This document shows, in pieces, positions 32,995 through 43,700 of a stretch of DNA of 64,000 nt. Where the stretch lies: positions 248,001-312,000 of the forward strand of contig NZ_JABWRF020000004.1 in assembly GCF_014268805.2 (NCBI RefSeq), given 5' to 3'. Numbering within the stretch: the first letter of the stretch is position 1; each line of letters starts with the position of its first letter. Under the pieces are notes generated by a model. It was not told the origin of the DNA. It saw only the letters and a list, made by a program, of their open reading frames with translations, and ran no database searches. The DNA comes from Pseudomonas farsensis (GTDB lineage Bacteria > Pseudomonadota > Gammaproteobacteria > Pseudomonadales > Pseudomonadaceae). The position numbers and the translations under genes are program-made.

Positions 32995-35900
32995 ATGAAT
33001 GCCGAAAAGTCCCTGCAACTGGCTCGTCGTTTCATTGAACTGCCGCTGGAAAAGCGTCGCGTGTTCCTTGAAAGCCTGGCGAGGGAGGGCGTGGACTTTT
33101 CCCAGTTTCCGATTCCGGCCGGGGTGCAGGCCGAAGACCGCATGGCGCCGTCTTTTGCCCAGCAGCGCATGTGGGTGCTTTGGCAGCTTGACCCGCAAAG
33201 CGGCGCCTACAATCTGCCGGGGGCGGTGCGGCTCACTGGGCGTCTTGACCCAGCGGCGCTCGAAAAGGCCTTCGCAACGCTGCTTGAGCGTCATCAGGCC
33301 CTGGCCTGCGTGTTCCAGCTCCAGGCCGATGAGCGGCTTGCCCAGGTGCGCCAGCCGGGGCCTGTGCACATTCAGCGGGTCGATCTGCGCGAGCTCGATG
33401 GCAGCGCACGTGAGCAGCATGTGCAAGACGAAGTGCTAGCAGAATCGCAGCGCCCCTTCGACCTGGAGCGCGGCCCGTTGCTGCGTGTCCGACTGCTGCA
33501 ACTGGCTGAGCAGGAGCATGTGCTGCTGCTCACCCTGCACCACATCGTTTCCGATGGTTGGTCGATGAACGTGCTGATCGAGGAGTTCAGCCATTGCTAT
33601 GACGCCTTTGCTGGTGGCCGCCAGCCGCAGTTGCCGGAATTGCCGATCCAGTACGTCGACTACGCGCTGTGGCAGCGGCGCTGGCTTGAAGCCGGCGAGC
33701 TGGAGCGCCAACTCGGCTATTGGCAGGCTACGTTGGGCGCCGAGCAGCCCGTGCTTGAGCTGCCGCTGGATCACCTGCGCCCGGCCACGCCGAGTTTTCG
33801 CGGCAACCGTCTCGAGTTTGCGCTCGATCCTGCTTTGGCTGAGCAACTGCGAAGCTTTGCCCGTCAGCACAACCTGACGCTGTTCATGCTGCTGCTGGGT
33901 GGCTTTGGCCTGCTGCTGCAGCGTTATACCGGCCAGGCCGACCTGCGCATCGGAAGCCCGGTGGCCAACCGCAATCGTAACGAAATCGAAGGCCTGATCG
34001 GGCTCTTCGTCAACACCCAGGTGCTACGCCTGCAGCCCGATACGCAAACCGATGTGATGGCCTACCTGCAGGCTGTGCGCCAGACCGTACTAGGTGCCCA
34101 GGCGCATCAGGACCTGCCGTTCGAGCGTTTGGTCGATGCCCTGCAGGTCGAGCGCAGCCTGGCCCACGCGCCGCTGTTCCAGGTGATGTACAACCACCAG
34201 CCGCAAGTCGCCGATCTGGCGGCAGTGACGCTTGCGGCCGATCTTGAGCTGGCGCCGCTGGAGTGGCGCAGCCGCACCACGCAGTTTGACCTGAGCCTGG
34301 ATACTTTCGAGCGCGGTGGTGTGCTGCACGCAGCGTTCACCTATGCCTGCGACCTTTTCGATGTGGCCACCATCGAAGCCATGGCCGGGCATTGGCAAAC
34401 CTTGCTGCGTGGGCTGGTCGAGCAGCCGCAGCGGGCTCTGCAGCAGTTACCGATGCTTGATGCCGAAACGCTTGCGGCGGTGCTCCATGGCTGGAATGCA
34501 ACGGCCACGGACTACCCGTTGCAGCGGGCGGTACACCAGTTGATCGAAGATCAGGTGCAACTCACCCCGGACGCCTGCGCACTGGTGTTCGGCGAACGCC
34601 GCCTGAGTTACGCCGAGCTGGACGCCGAGGCCAACCGCCTGGCCCATTACCTGCGTGCCCAAGGCGTCTGCGCGGATGGCCTGGTAGGCATCAGCGTGCA
34701 GCGCAGCGTGGAAATGGTCGTGGGCCTGTTGGCTATTCTCAAGGCCGGCGCGGCCTACGCGCCACTAGACCCGGAATACCCCAAGGAGCGCCTGGCCTAT
34801 ATGGTCGAGGACAGTGGCATCCAACTGCTGTTGACCCAGCAGGCGCTGATTCCCGAAATTGCCGTACCGGCGGGTGTGCGCTGTATTGCCCTGGACACGT
34901 TGGTGCTGGTTGAGCAGCCGGCCACGGCACTTGGCCTTGCGGTCGACCCCGGGCAGTTGGCTTATGTGATCTACACCTCCGGCTCAACCGGTCGCCCCAA
35001 AGGCGCTGGCAACAGCCATCGGGCGCTGACCAACCGCTTGTGCTGGATGCAGCAGGCCTATGGGCTGGACTGCAGCGATACCGTGCTGCAAAAAACGCCG
35101 TTCAGTTTCGATGTGTCGGTGTGGGAATTCTTCTGGCCGCTGATGACCGGCGCCCGTCTGGCGGTGGCCGCGCCGGGCGAACACCGCGACCCTGCGCAAC
35201 TGATTGCCAGCATCCAGCGCTATCAGGTCACAACCTTGCACTTCGTGCCATCAATGCTGCAGGCGTTCATTCATGAGCCAGGCGTTGCTGGCTGTACCAG
35301 CCTGCGCCGCGTGGTGTGCAGCGGCGAGGCGCTGCCGGTGGACGCTCAGCAGCATGTCTTTGCCAGGCTGCCGGGCGCAGGGCTGTACAACTTGTATGGC
35401 CCCACTGAGGCGGCCATCGACGTGACCCACTGGACCTGCCGCGACGAAAACCGCGACAGCGTGCCGATTGGCCAGCCTATCGCCAACCTGCGCACCTATG
35501 TGCTCGACGCCGGCCTGGAGCCTGTGGCGCCCGGGGTTGCGGGTGAGTTGTATCTGGGTGGCGTTGGCCTTGCGCGGGGTTATCACCGCCGTCCGGGGCT
35601 CACCGCAGAGCGCTTCGTTGCCGACCCATACGGCAGTGGCGAGCGCCTGTACCGCACCGGCGACCGAGTGCGGCAGCGCCGCAACGGGGTGATCGAGTAC
35701 CTGGGGCGCTTTGATCACCAGGTGAAGATCCGCGGCCTGCGTATCGAGTTGGGCGAAATCGAGGCGCGTCTGGCCCAGCATCCGAGCGTGCGCGAGGCGG
35801 TTGTGCTGGCTGTGGACGGCAAGCAGCTGGTTGGCTACCTGGTCCTCAACCATCCCCATGATCTGCAACAGCAAGTGCTCAAGGACTGGCTATTGCTGGC

Positions 35901-38900
35901 GTTGCCCGAGTTCATGGTGCCGACCCACCTGATTGCGCTTGACCGTTTGCCGCTGACGCCCAACGGCAAGCTCGACCGTAAAGCCCTGCCGCAGCCCGAG
36001 GCGGCTGCGCGTGAGGTGTATGCCGCCCCGGTGGATGAGGCTCAGCGCCAGCTTGCCGAGGTGTGGGCGCAGGTGCTTGGGCTTGCCCAAGTGGGCATTG
36101 ATGACAATTTCTTCGAGCTGGGCGGCGACTCGATCATCGCCATTCAGGTGGTCAGCCGCGCTCGCCGCCTAGGTTTGCAGTTCAGTCCGCGTGACCTGTT
36201 CCAGTACCAGACGGTGCGAAGCTTGGCCGCAGCTGCTGGGCAGGTGCTGGCGGTTGCCGCCGAGCAGGGGCAGGTCACTGGCCAGGCAGTGCTCAGCCCG
36301 ATTCAGCGCCAGTTCTTCGATCAACCCGTGCCGGTACGCGCACACTGGAACCAGTCAGTGCTGCTGATGCCGCGCCAGCCGCTGGACGGGCAGCGCCTGG
36401 CGGCGGCGGTGGCGCAGGTGCTGCAACAGCACGATGCCTTGCGCCTGCGCTTCAGTGAGCAACAGGGCCAGTGGCAGGCTTGGCACGGCGATGCGGGCGA
36501 GGTGTTCAGCCAGCAGTCGGTGGCCAACGAACAGGCGCTGGCCGAGCTGTGTCAGGCGACCCAGCAGAGCCTGGACCTGGCCCATGGCCCGCTGTTGCGT
36601 GCTGTACTGGCGCAACTGCCCGACGGCTCTCAGCGCTTGCTGCTGGTCATTCACCACTTGGTAGTTGATGGTGTGTCGTGGCGTATGTTGCTTGAAGATC
36701 TGCAACTGGCCTATCAGCAGCAGCCGCTGCCGCCCAAGACCAGTGCCTGGCAGGCTTGGGCTGCGCGCCTGCCAGCGCTGGCGGCGCATCATGCCGATGA
36801 GTTGGATTACTGGCGCGCGCAGCGCGTCTCTGCCGAGCTGCCCTGCGACAACCCCCATGGGCAGGCCACTAACCGCCATGGGTGCAAGCTGGAGAGCCGT
36901 TTTGACGCCACTTTCACTCGCCAGTTGTTGCAACAGGCGCCCGCCGCCTATCGCACCCAGGTCAACGACCTGCTGTTGACCGCCCTGGCCCAGGCTGTGG
37001 CCGACTGGAGTGGGCAGGCCGAGGTATTGGTGCAGCTCGAAGGCCATGGCCGTGAGGAGGTGTTCGAAGATACCGACCTGTCGCGCACGGTGGGTTGGTT
37101 CACCACGCTGTTCCCGGTGCGCCTGACCCCAGTCGCCGAACCGGGTGCGGCGCTCAAGATCATCAAGGAACAGCTGCGCGGGGTGCCGAACAAGGGCCTG
37201 GGGCACGGTCTGCTGAGCCAGCTGGGCAGCCCCGAGCAGCGCGCGGCATTAGCCGCGATGTCTGCACCGCGCATCACCTTCAACTACCTGGGCCAGTTCG
37301 ACCAGCAGTTCGATGAACGTGCCCTGTGGGAGCCTGCCGTCGAGAGCAGCGGCGGGGCCCAGGACGCCGATGCGCCGCTGGCCAACTGGCTGACGGTGGA
37401 AGGCCAGGTGTATGGCGCCGAACTGGCGTTGCAGTTCGGCTTTAGTGGGCAGATGTATCAGCAGGCGAGCATTGCCCGTTTGCAGCAGTGTTTCGAGGCG
37501 CGCTTGCAAGCGTTGGTCGCGCATTGCTGCGCGCTGCCCGCGCCGCAGGCAACCCCCTCGGACTTCCCACTGGCGCATATCGATCAGGCCGGGCTCGATG
37601 CCCTTGCCTTGCCCCTGGCGCAAGTGGCTGACGTGTATGGGCTGTCACCGATGCAGCAGGGCATGTTGTTCCACAGCTTGATCGACCCGCTAAGCGGCAG
37701 CTACATCAATCAGCTTTGCGTTCAGGTCGATGGTGTCGATGTCGAGCGGTTCCGTGCCGCCTGGCAGGCTTCGCTGGATGCCCACGACATTCTGCGCACT
37801 GGCTTCGTCTGGGAGGGTGCGCTAGAGCATCCGTTGCAGGTGGTGCAGCGCACGGCCGAACTGCCGTTCAGTTACCTGGACTGGCGCGAGGGCAGCGGGA
37901 CCGAGGCTGCGCTGCAGGCGCTGGCCGAGCAGGAACGCCAGCGCGGTTTCGACCTGCGCCAGCCGCCGCTGCTGCGAGTGCTTCTGGTGCGTCTGAGCGA
38001 TGTGCGCTGCCAACTCATTTACACCCACCACCATGTGTTGCTGGACGGTTGGAGCAACGCTCAGTTGCTGGGCGAGGTGCTGCAACGTTACCAGGGCCAG
38101 GAGGTCGCGGCCGCTCCAGGACGTTTCCGGGACTACATTGCCTGGCTGCAAGCCCAAGGTACTGCTGGCAGCGAAGCGTTCTGGCGCACGCAGTTGGCCG
38201 TGCTCGACAGCCCAACCCGCCTGGCGCTGGCTTTGCCGCGTTGCGCACCGGGCGGGGGTTTTGGCGATCACTACCAGCGGCTGCCCGCTTCGGCGTTGCA
38301 GCGCCTCGAGCATGTTGCCCGGAACCACAAGGTGACCCTCAATACGCTGGTACAAGCTGCCTGGCTGCTGCTGTTGCAGCGCTATACCGGGCAGGCCGCT
38401 GTCTGCTTCGGCGCCACCGTGGCCGGGCGTCCGGCGCAGTTGGCGGGCGTCGAGCAGCAGATCGGACTGTTCATCAACACCTTGCCTGTGATCGCCAGGC
38501 CCGACGGCAGCCATACCGTTGCGCAGTGGTTGCAGCAGGTGCAGGCGTTGAACCTGAGCCTGCGCGAGCATGAGCACACACCGCTTGCCGAGGTGCAGCG
38601 CTGGCATGGCCAGGGTGGCGAGGCCCTGTTCGACACGTTGGTGGTGTTTGACAACTACCCGGTCGCCGAGGCCCTCGGCCAGGCGGGGTCGCAGGTGCGC
38701 TTCGCAGGCCTTGAGCATCGCGAGCACACGCACTACCCGCTGACCCTGGCGGTGGGGCAGGGCACTGGCCTGGAGCTTCACCTGAGCTACGACCGTGCCC
38801 AGTTCGATGACGCCGCCGTCGCGCGTCTGGCCGTTCATCTGCAGCAATTGCTGGACGCTTTTTGTGCGCAGCCGCTGCAACCGCTGGGCACCCTCAGCCT

Positions 38901-40785
38901 GCTGGCGACCGAGGAGATGCGCCAGTTGCGAGGCTTCAACGCCACAGCTACCGAATACCCGCTGGATACGCCAGTACAACGGCTGATCGAGGCGCAGGTC
39001 CAGCGCACACCGCAGGCCGAGGCGCTGGTCTTTGGCGATGTTCGCCTGAGCTACGCCGAGCTGGATGCCCGCGCCAACCAGCTTGCCCATCACCTCGTCG
39101 GGCAGGGCGTTGGCCCTGATGTACTGGTCGGCATCGCCGCCGAGCGCAGCATCGAAATGGTGGTTGGCTTGCTGGCAGTGCTCAAGGCCGGCGGTGCCTA
39201 CGTGCCGCTTGACCCAGAGCTGCCAGCCGAGCGATTGGCGTACATGTTCGAAGACAGCGGTATCGAACTGCTGCTGACCCAGAGCCACCTGAGCCTGCCG
39301 ATGCCGGCTGGCCTCAAGTTACTCGCCTTGGACCAGTTGGACCTGAGCGCCTACCCAACGACCAACCCAAACATCACCGTCGCCCCGGAAAACCTGGCCT
39401 ACGTGATCTACACCTCCGGCTCCACCGGCAAGCCCAAGGGCGCCGGCAACCGCCACAGCGCGCTGACCAACCGCTTGTGCTGGATGCAGCAGGCCTACGG
39501 GCTGGATGGCAGTGACACCGTGCTGCAAAAGACCCCGTTCAGCTTCGACGTGTCGGTATGGGAATTCTTCTGGCCGCTGATGACCGGCGCACGCCTGGCC
39601 GTTGCCGGCCCAGGCGATCACCGCGACCCGGCGAGGCTCGTTGAGCTGATTCAGCAGTACCAGGTCACCACGCTGCACTTCGTACCTTCGATGCTGCAGG
39701 CCTTCCTGACCGACGCTGGGGTGAGCAACTGCACGGGCCTCAAACGCATCGTTTGCAGTGGTGAAGCGCTGCCGGTGGACGCCCAGCAACAGGTCTTCGC
39801 CAAGCTGCCGCAGGCAGGCCTGTACAACCTGTACGGCCCAACCGAGGCCGCCATCGACGTCACCCACTGGACCTGCCGCGAAGAAGGCGCCGACACCGTG
39901 CCGATTGGCCAGCCCATCGCCAACCTTGCCACCTACGTGCTGGACAGCGAGCTGAACCCAGTCCCAACCGGCGTGATTGGCGAGCTGTACCTGGGCGGTG
40001 AAGGCCTGGCGCGCGGTTACCACCGCCGCCCTGGGCTGACGGCCGAGCGCTTTGCCACCAGCCCGTTCGGTTGTGGCGAGCGCCTGTACCGCACGGGCGA
40101 CCTGGCCCGCCAGCGTGCCGATGGGGTCATCGAATACGCGGGGCGCATCGACCATCAGGTGAAGATTCGCGGGTTGCGTATCGAGCTGGGTGAAATCGAA
40201 GCGCGGCTGATGGAACAGCCGCAGGTGCGTGAAGCGGTGGTGCTGGCCGTGGAGCTTGCCGGCAGCCTGCAACTGGTCGGTTACGTGGTACCGGTTGAGC
40301 AGGGCGCGGGCGAACCGGCGCTGCGCGACACCCTCAAGGCGCAACTCAGTGCCAGCTTGCCGGACTACATGGTGCCTAGCCACTGGGTCTGGCTTGCGCA
40401 GATGCCACTGAGCCCAAACGGCAAGCTTGAACGCCGCGCCCTGCCAGCGCCAGAGGCGGCAGCGGCACGTGGAACCTACCGCGCCCCTGCCAGCGATGTG
40501 CAAATCCGCCTGGCTGCGATCTGGCAGGAAGTGTTGCAGGTCGAGCAGGTTGGCCTGGACGACGATTTCTTCGAACTGGGTGGCCATTCGCTGCAGTTGG
40601 TGATGGTGCAGTCACGCCTGCGCGCAGCGTTCAGCTGCGAGATGCAGCTCAAGGACATTCAGGCATTGCGCACCCTCGATGCGCAGGCGAACTACATACA
40701 GGCAACGACGATCACCGACGATCGTGAAGCAGAGCTCGACCTGATTTTTGGCGTGCTCGACGAACTGGAGGAACACAATGCATAA
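32995..40785 (+). CDS. pvdI: Pyoverdine side-chain NRPS, C-A-T-E-C-A-T (D-Ser, Ser)
   Basis: 2596 residues. Domains by approximate residue: C1 50-490 (HHIVSDG near 182), A1 503-990, T1 with GGDSI near 1044, E 1100-1515 (HHLVVDG near 1220), C2 1544-1975 (HHHVLLDG near 1679), A2 1981-2480, T2 with GGHSL near 2530. Both A domains give the pocket code DVWHVSLIDK, the established serine code. The E domain predicts D-Ser for module 1. C1 is the LCL type (SFAQQRMW) and C2 the DCL type (LSPMQQGMLFH), consistent with that. With no starter module it must receive a chain, presumably from PvdL. The symbol is by position: pvdI is the NRPS divergent from fpvG in P. aeruginosa. The start has a moderate GGAAG 8 nt upstream. 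Confidence 0.9.
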   Translation: MNAEKSLQLARRFIELPLEKRRVFLESLAREGVDFSQFPIPAGVQAEDRMAPSFAQQRMWVLWQLDPQSGAYNLPGAVRLTGRLDPAALEKAFATLLERHQALACVFQLQADERLAQVRQPGPVHIQRVDLRELDGSAREQHVQDEVLAESQRPFDLERGPLLRVRLLQLAEQEHVLLLTLHHIVSDGWSMNVLIEEFSHCYDAFAGGRQPQLPELPIQYVDYALWQRRWLEAGELERQLGYWQATLGAEQPVLELPLDHLRPATPSFRGNRLEFALDPALAEQLRSFARQHNLTLFMLLLGGFGLLLQRYTGQADLRIGSPVANRNRNEIEGLIGLFVNTQVLRLQPDTQTDVMAYLQAVRQTVLGAQAHQDLPFERLVDALQVERSLAHAPLFQVMYNHQPQVADLAAVTLAADLELAPLEWRSRTTQFDLSLDTFERGGVLHAAFTYACDLFDVATIEAMAGHWQTLLRGLVEQPQRALQQLPMLDAETLAAVLHGWNATATDYPLQRAVHQLIEDQVQLTPDACALVFGERRLSYAELDAEANRLAHYLRAQGVCADGLVGISVQRSVEMVVGLLAILKAGAAYAPLDPEYPKERLAYMVEDSGIQLLLTQQALIPEIAVPAGVRCIALDTLVLVEQPATALGLAVDPGQLAYVIYTSGSTGRPKGAGNSHRALTNRLCWMQQAYGLDCSDTVLQKTPFSFDVSVWEFFWPLMTGARLAVAAPGEHRDPAQLIASIQRYQVTTLHFVPSMLQAFIHEPGVAGCTSLRRVVCSGEALPVDAQQHVFARLPGAGLYNLYGPTEAAIDVTHWTCRDENRDSVPIGQPIANLRTYVLDAGLEPVAPGVAGELYLGGVGLARGYHRRPGLTAERFVADPYGSGERLYRTGDRVRQRRNGVIEYLGRFDHQVKIRGLRIELGEIEARLAQHPSVREAVVLAVDGKQLVGYLVLNHPHDLQQQVLKDWLLLALPEFMVPTHLIALDRLPLTPNGKLDRKALPQPEAAAREVYAAPVDEAQRQLAEVWAQVLGLAQVGIDDNFFELGGDSIIAIQVVSRARRLGLQFSPRDLFQYQTVRSLAAAAGQVLAVAAEQGQVTGQAVLSPIQRQFFDQPVPVRAHWNQSVLLMPRQPLDGQRLAAAVAQVLQQHDALRLRFSEQQGQWQAWHGDAGEVFSQQSVANEQALAELCQATQQSLDLAHGPLLRAVLAQLPDGSQRLLLVIHHLVVDGVSWRMLLEDLQLAYQQQPLPPKTSAWQAWAARLPALAAHHADELDYWRAQRVSAELPCDNPHGQATNRHGCKLESRFDATFTRQLLQQAPAAYRTQVNDLLLTALAQAVADWSGQAEVLVQLEGHGREEVFEDTDLSRTVGWFTTLFPVRLTPVAEPGAALKIIKEQLRGVPNKGLGHGLLSQLGSPEQRAALAAMSAPRITFNYLGQFDQQFDERALWEPAVESSGGAQDADAPLANWLTVEGQVYGAELALQFGFSGQMYQQASIARLQQCFEARLQALVAHCCALPAPQATPSDFPLAHIDQAGLDALALPLAQVADVYGLSPMQQGMLFHSLIDPLSGSYINQLCVQVDGVDVERFRAAWQASLDAHDILRTGFVWEGALEHPLQVVQRTAELPFSYLDWREGSGTEAALQALAEQERQRGFDLRQPPLLRVLLVRLSDVRCQLIYTHHHVLLDGWSNAQLLGEVLQRYQGQEVAAAPGRFRDYIAWLQAQGTAGSEAFWRTQLAVLDSPTRLALALPRCAPGGGFGDHYQRLPASALQRLEHVARNHKVTLNTLVQAAWLLLLQRYTGQAAVCFGATVAGRPAQLAGVEQQIGLFINTLPVIARPDGSHTVAQWLQQVQALNLSLREHEHTPLAEVQRWHGQGGEALFDTLVVFDNYPVAEALGQAGSQVRFAGLEHREHTHYPLTLAVGQGTGLELHLSYDRAQFDDAAVARLAVHLQQLLDAFCAQPLQPLGTLSLLATEEMRQLRGFNATATEYPLDTPVQRLIEAQVQRTPQAEALVFGDVRLSYAELDARANQLAHHLVGQGVGPDVLVGIAAERSIEMVVGLLAVLKAGGAYVPLDPELPAERLAYMFEDSGIELLLTQSHLSLPMPAGLKLLALDQLDLSAYPTTNPNITVAPENLAYVIYTSGSTGKPKGAGNRHSALTNRLCWMQQAYGLDGSDTVLQKTPFSFDVSVWEFFWPLMTGARLAVAGPGDHRDPARLVELIQQYQVTTLHFVPSMLQAFLTDAGVSNCTGLKRIVCSGEALPVDAQQQVFAKLPQAGLYNLYGPTEAAIDVTHWTCREEGADTVPIGQPIANLATYVLDSELNPVPTGVIGELYLGGEGLARGYHRRPGLTAERFATSPFGCGERLYRTGDLARQRADGVIEYAGRIDHQVKIRGLRIELGEIEARLMEQPQVREAVVLAVELAGSLQLVGYVVPVEQGAGEPALRDTLKAQLSASLPDYMVPSHWVWLAQMPLSPNGKLERRALPAPEAAAARGTYRAPASDVQIRLAAIWQEVLQVEQVGLDDDFFELGGHSLQLVMVQSRLRAAFSCEMQLKDIQALRTLDAQANYIQATTITDDREAELDLIFGVLDELEEHNA
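38938..40247 (+). repeat. Serine A-domain repeat, copy 1
   Basis: About 1.3 kb within A2 of the first NRPS that is nearly identical to 42248-43824, 46739-48315 and 54605-56172, without indels. After 40247 it diverges (VELAGSLQLVGYVVP instead of VEILGSQQLVAYLVP). It shares the codon for Cys in FGCGERLYR (near 40073) and many silent changes with copy 4. Confidence 0.95.
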
Positions 40786-43700
40786 GCAAGGGCCCGCTCG
40801 CACCGAAGAACTGGTCAGCCGGATCAGAGGGCTGGACAGCGGCAAGCGCCGGCTATTGTTCACTCGCCTGCAACAGATGGGCGTCGACGTCGCACGCTTG
40901 CCTATTGTGCCGGCCGTCGAGGGCAGCGCTACACCGTTGTCCTATGCCCAGCAGCGCCAGTGGTTTCTTTGGCAGCTTGAGCCAGAGGGCTGTGCCTACA
41001 ATATTCCTGCAGCCTTGCGCCTGCGCGGAGCCCTTGATATTCAGGCGTTGAGCAACAGCCTGAAGTGGTTGAGCCAGCAACAGGCCAGCCTGCGCACACG
41101 CTTGGACGAGACTGACGGCGAAGTGCATCAGCGCTTCGACGAGGATGGCGTCGCAGTGCTGGAGTTTGAAGACTGCACATTGCCGCTGGCTGAGCGCGAC
41201 GACAAGGTCAACGCGTGCCTTGGCGCGGAGCTTGCTATGCCCTTCGATCTGACCGCGGGCCCGCTGTGGCGGGTGCGCCTGGTGCGTCTGGGCGATGACG
41301 ACCATCTGTTGCTGCTGTCTCTGCACCATCTGATCACCGATGGTTGGTCGATGAACGTGTTGGTCGAGCAATTGCTGGGCGGCTACAGCGCATTTGCCAA
41401 CAATGCCAAACCTGAGCTTGTCGCACCCTGTATCCAGTACGGCGACTATGCCAGCTGGCAACGCGAGTGGATGGAATCAGGTGAGCGCGAGCGCCAACTG
41501 GCATGGTGGACGACGGCGTTGGGCCGAGAGCTCCCGGTGTTGGAGTTGCCAACCGACCACCCCCGCCCCCCGCGCCAGAGTTATCGGGGCGCACGGCTGG
41601 AGGTCGCACTGCCCGGCAAACTGAGCGAGGCGCTACGCCAGTTGGCGCAGGCCCGTGATGTGACGCCGTTCATGCTGCTACTGGCGTCCTTTCAGGTGCT
41701 GCTGCATCGCTACAGCGGCCATGACGACATTCGTGTTGGGGTGCCCAACGCCAACCGCAATCGTCTGGAAACCGAATCACTGATTGGCTTGTTCGTCAAC
41801 ACGCAGATCATGCGCGCACAAATCACCCAGGGCCTGCGCTTCGACGAATTTCTCGAACAGGTTCGGGAGATGGCCCTTGGCGCTCAGGCGCATCAGGACC
41901 TGCCGTTCGAACAACTGGTGGAGGCCCTGCAACCAGAGCGCAGCCTGGCCATAAACCCGTTGTTCCAGGTTATGTACAACCACCAGCATGCTAACGCCGA
42001 CCGAGTAGGTCAGCAATTGCCAGGCCTGCAGGCCGAGGCGTTGCGTCTGGATAACCGCACCGCACAGCTTGACCTGGCGCTGGAAACCTATGACCTGCGC
42101 GACGGCTTCAGCGCGGTGCTGATTTATGCCACCGACCTGTTCGAGGCGAACCGTATCGAGCGGCTTGCAAGTCATTGGCTGAACCTGTTGCATAGCATTG
42201 TCGATAATCCGCATGGGCGTATAGATCAGTTGCCGATGCTTGATACCGATGAACGCCAGCAGGCATTGCTCGGCTGGAACGCCACCGCTACCGAATACCC
42301 GCTGGATACGCCAGTACAACGGCTGATCGAGGCACAGGTCCAGCGCACGCCGCAGGCCGAGGCGCTGGTCTTTGGCGATGTTCGTCTGAGCTACGCCGAG
42401 CTGGATGCCCGCGCCAACCAGCTTGCCCATCACCTCGTCGGGCAGGGCGTTGGCCCTGATGTACTGGTCGGCATCGCCGCCGAGCGCAGCATCGAAATGG
42501 TGGTTGGTTTGTTGGCAGTGCTCAAGGCCGGTGGTGCCTACGTGCCGCTTGACCCAGAGCTGCCAGCCGAGCGTTTGGCATACATGTTCGAAGACAGCGG
42601 GATCGGACTGCTGCTGACCCAGAGCCACCTGAGCCTGCCGATGCCGGCTGGCCTCAAGTTACTTGCTTTGGACCAGTTGGACCTGAGTACCTACCCAACG
42701 ACCAACCCGAACATCACCGTAGCCCCGGAAAACCTGGCCTACGTGATCTACACCTCCGGCTCCACCGGTAAGCCCAAGGGCGCCGGCAACCGCCACAGCG
42801 CGCTGACCAACCGGCTGTGCTGGATGCAGCAGGCTTACGGGCTGGATAACAGTGACACCGTGCTGCAAAAGACCCCGTTCAGCTTCGACGTGTCGGTATG
42901 GGAATTCTTCTGGCCGCTGATGACCGGCGCCCGGCTGGCCGTTGCCGGCCCAGGCGATCACCGCGACCCGGCGAGGCTCGTTGAGCTGATTCAGCAGTAC
43001 CAGGTCACCACGCTGCACTTCGTACCTTCGATGCTGCAGGCCTTCCTGACCGATGCTGGAGTGAGCAACTGCACGGGCCTCAAACGCATCGTTTGCAGTG
43101 GTGAAGCGCTGCCGGTGGACGCCCAGCAACAGGTCTTCGCCAAGCTGCCGCAGGCAGGCCTGTACAACCTGTACGGCCCAACCGAGGCCGCCATCGACGT
43201 CACCCACTGGACCTGCCGCGAAGAAGGCGCCGACACCGTGCCGATTGGCCAGCCCATCGCCAACCTTGCCACCTACGTGCTGGACAGCGAGCTGAACCCA
43301 GTCCCAACCGGCGTGATTGGCGAGCTGTACCTGGGCGGTGAAGGCCTGGCGCGCGGTTACCACCGCCGCCCTGGGCTGACGGCCGAGCGCTTTGCCACCA
43401 GCCCGTTCGGCCGTGGCGAGCGCCTGTACCGCACGGGCGACCTGGCGCGCCAGCGCGCCGATGGGGTCATCGAATACGCGGGGCGCATCGACCATCAGGT
43501 GAAGATTCGCGGGTTGCGTATCGAACTGGGTGAAATCGAAGCACGGCTGATGGAACAGCCGCAGGTGCGCGAAGCTGTAGTGTTGGCGGTCGAGATCCTG
43601 GGCAGCCAGCAGCTGGTGGCCTACCTGGTGCCGCAGCAAGGGGCCGACCCCGAAGGCCTGCGCGAGGTCCTCAGGGGCAGCCTGCTGACCCACCTGCCGG

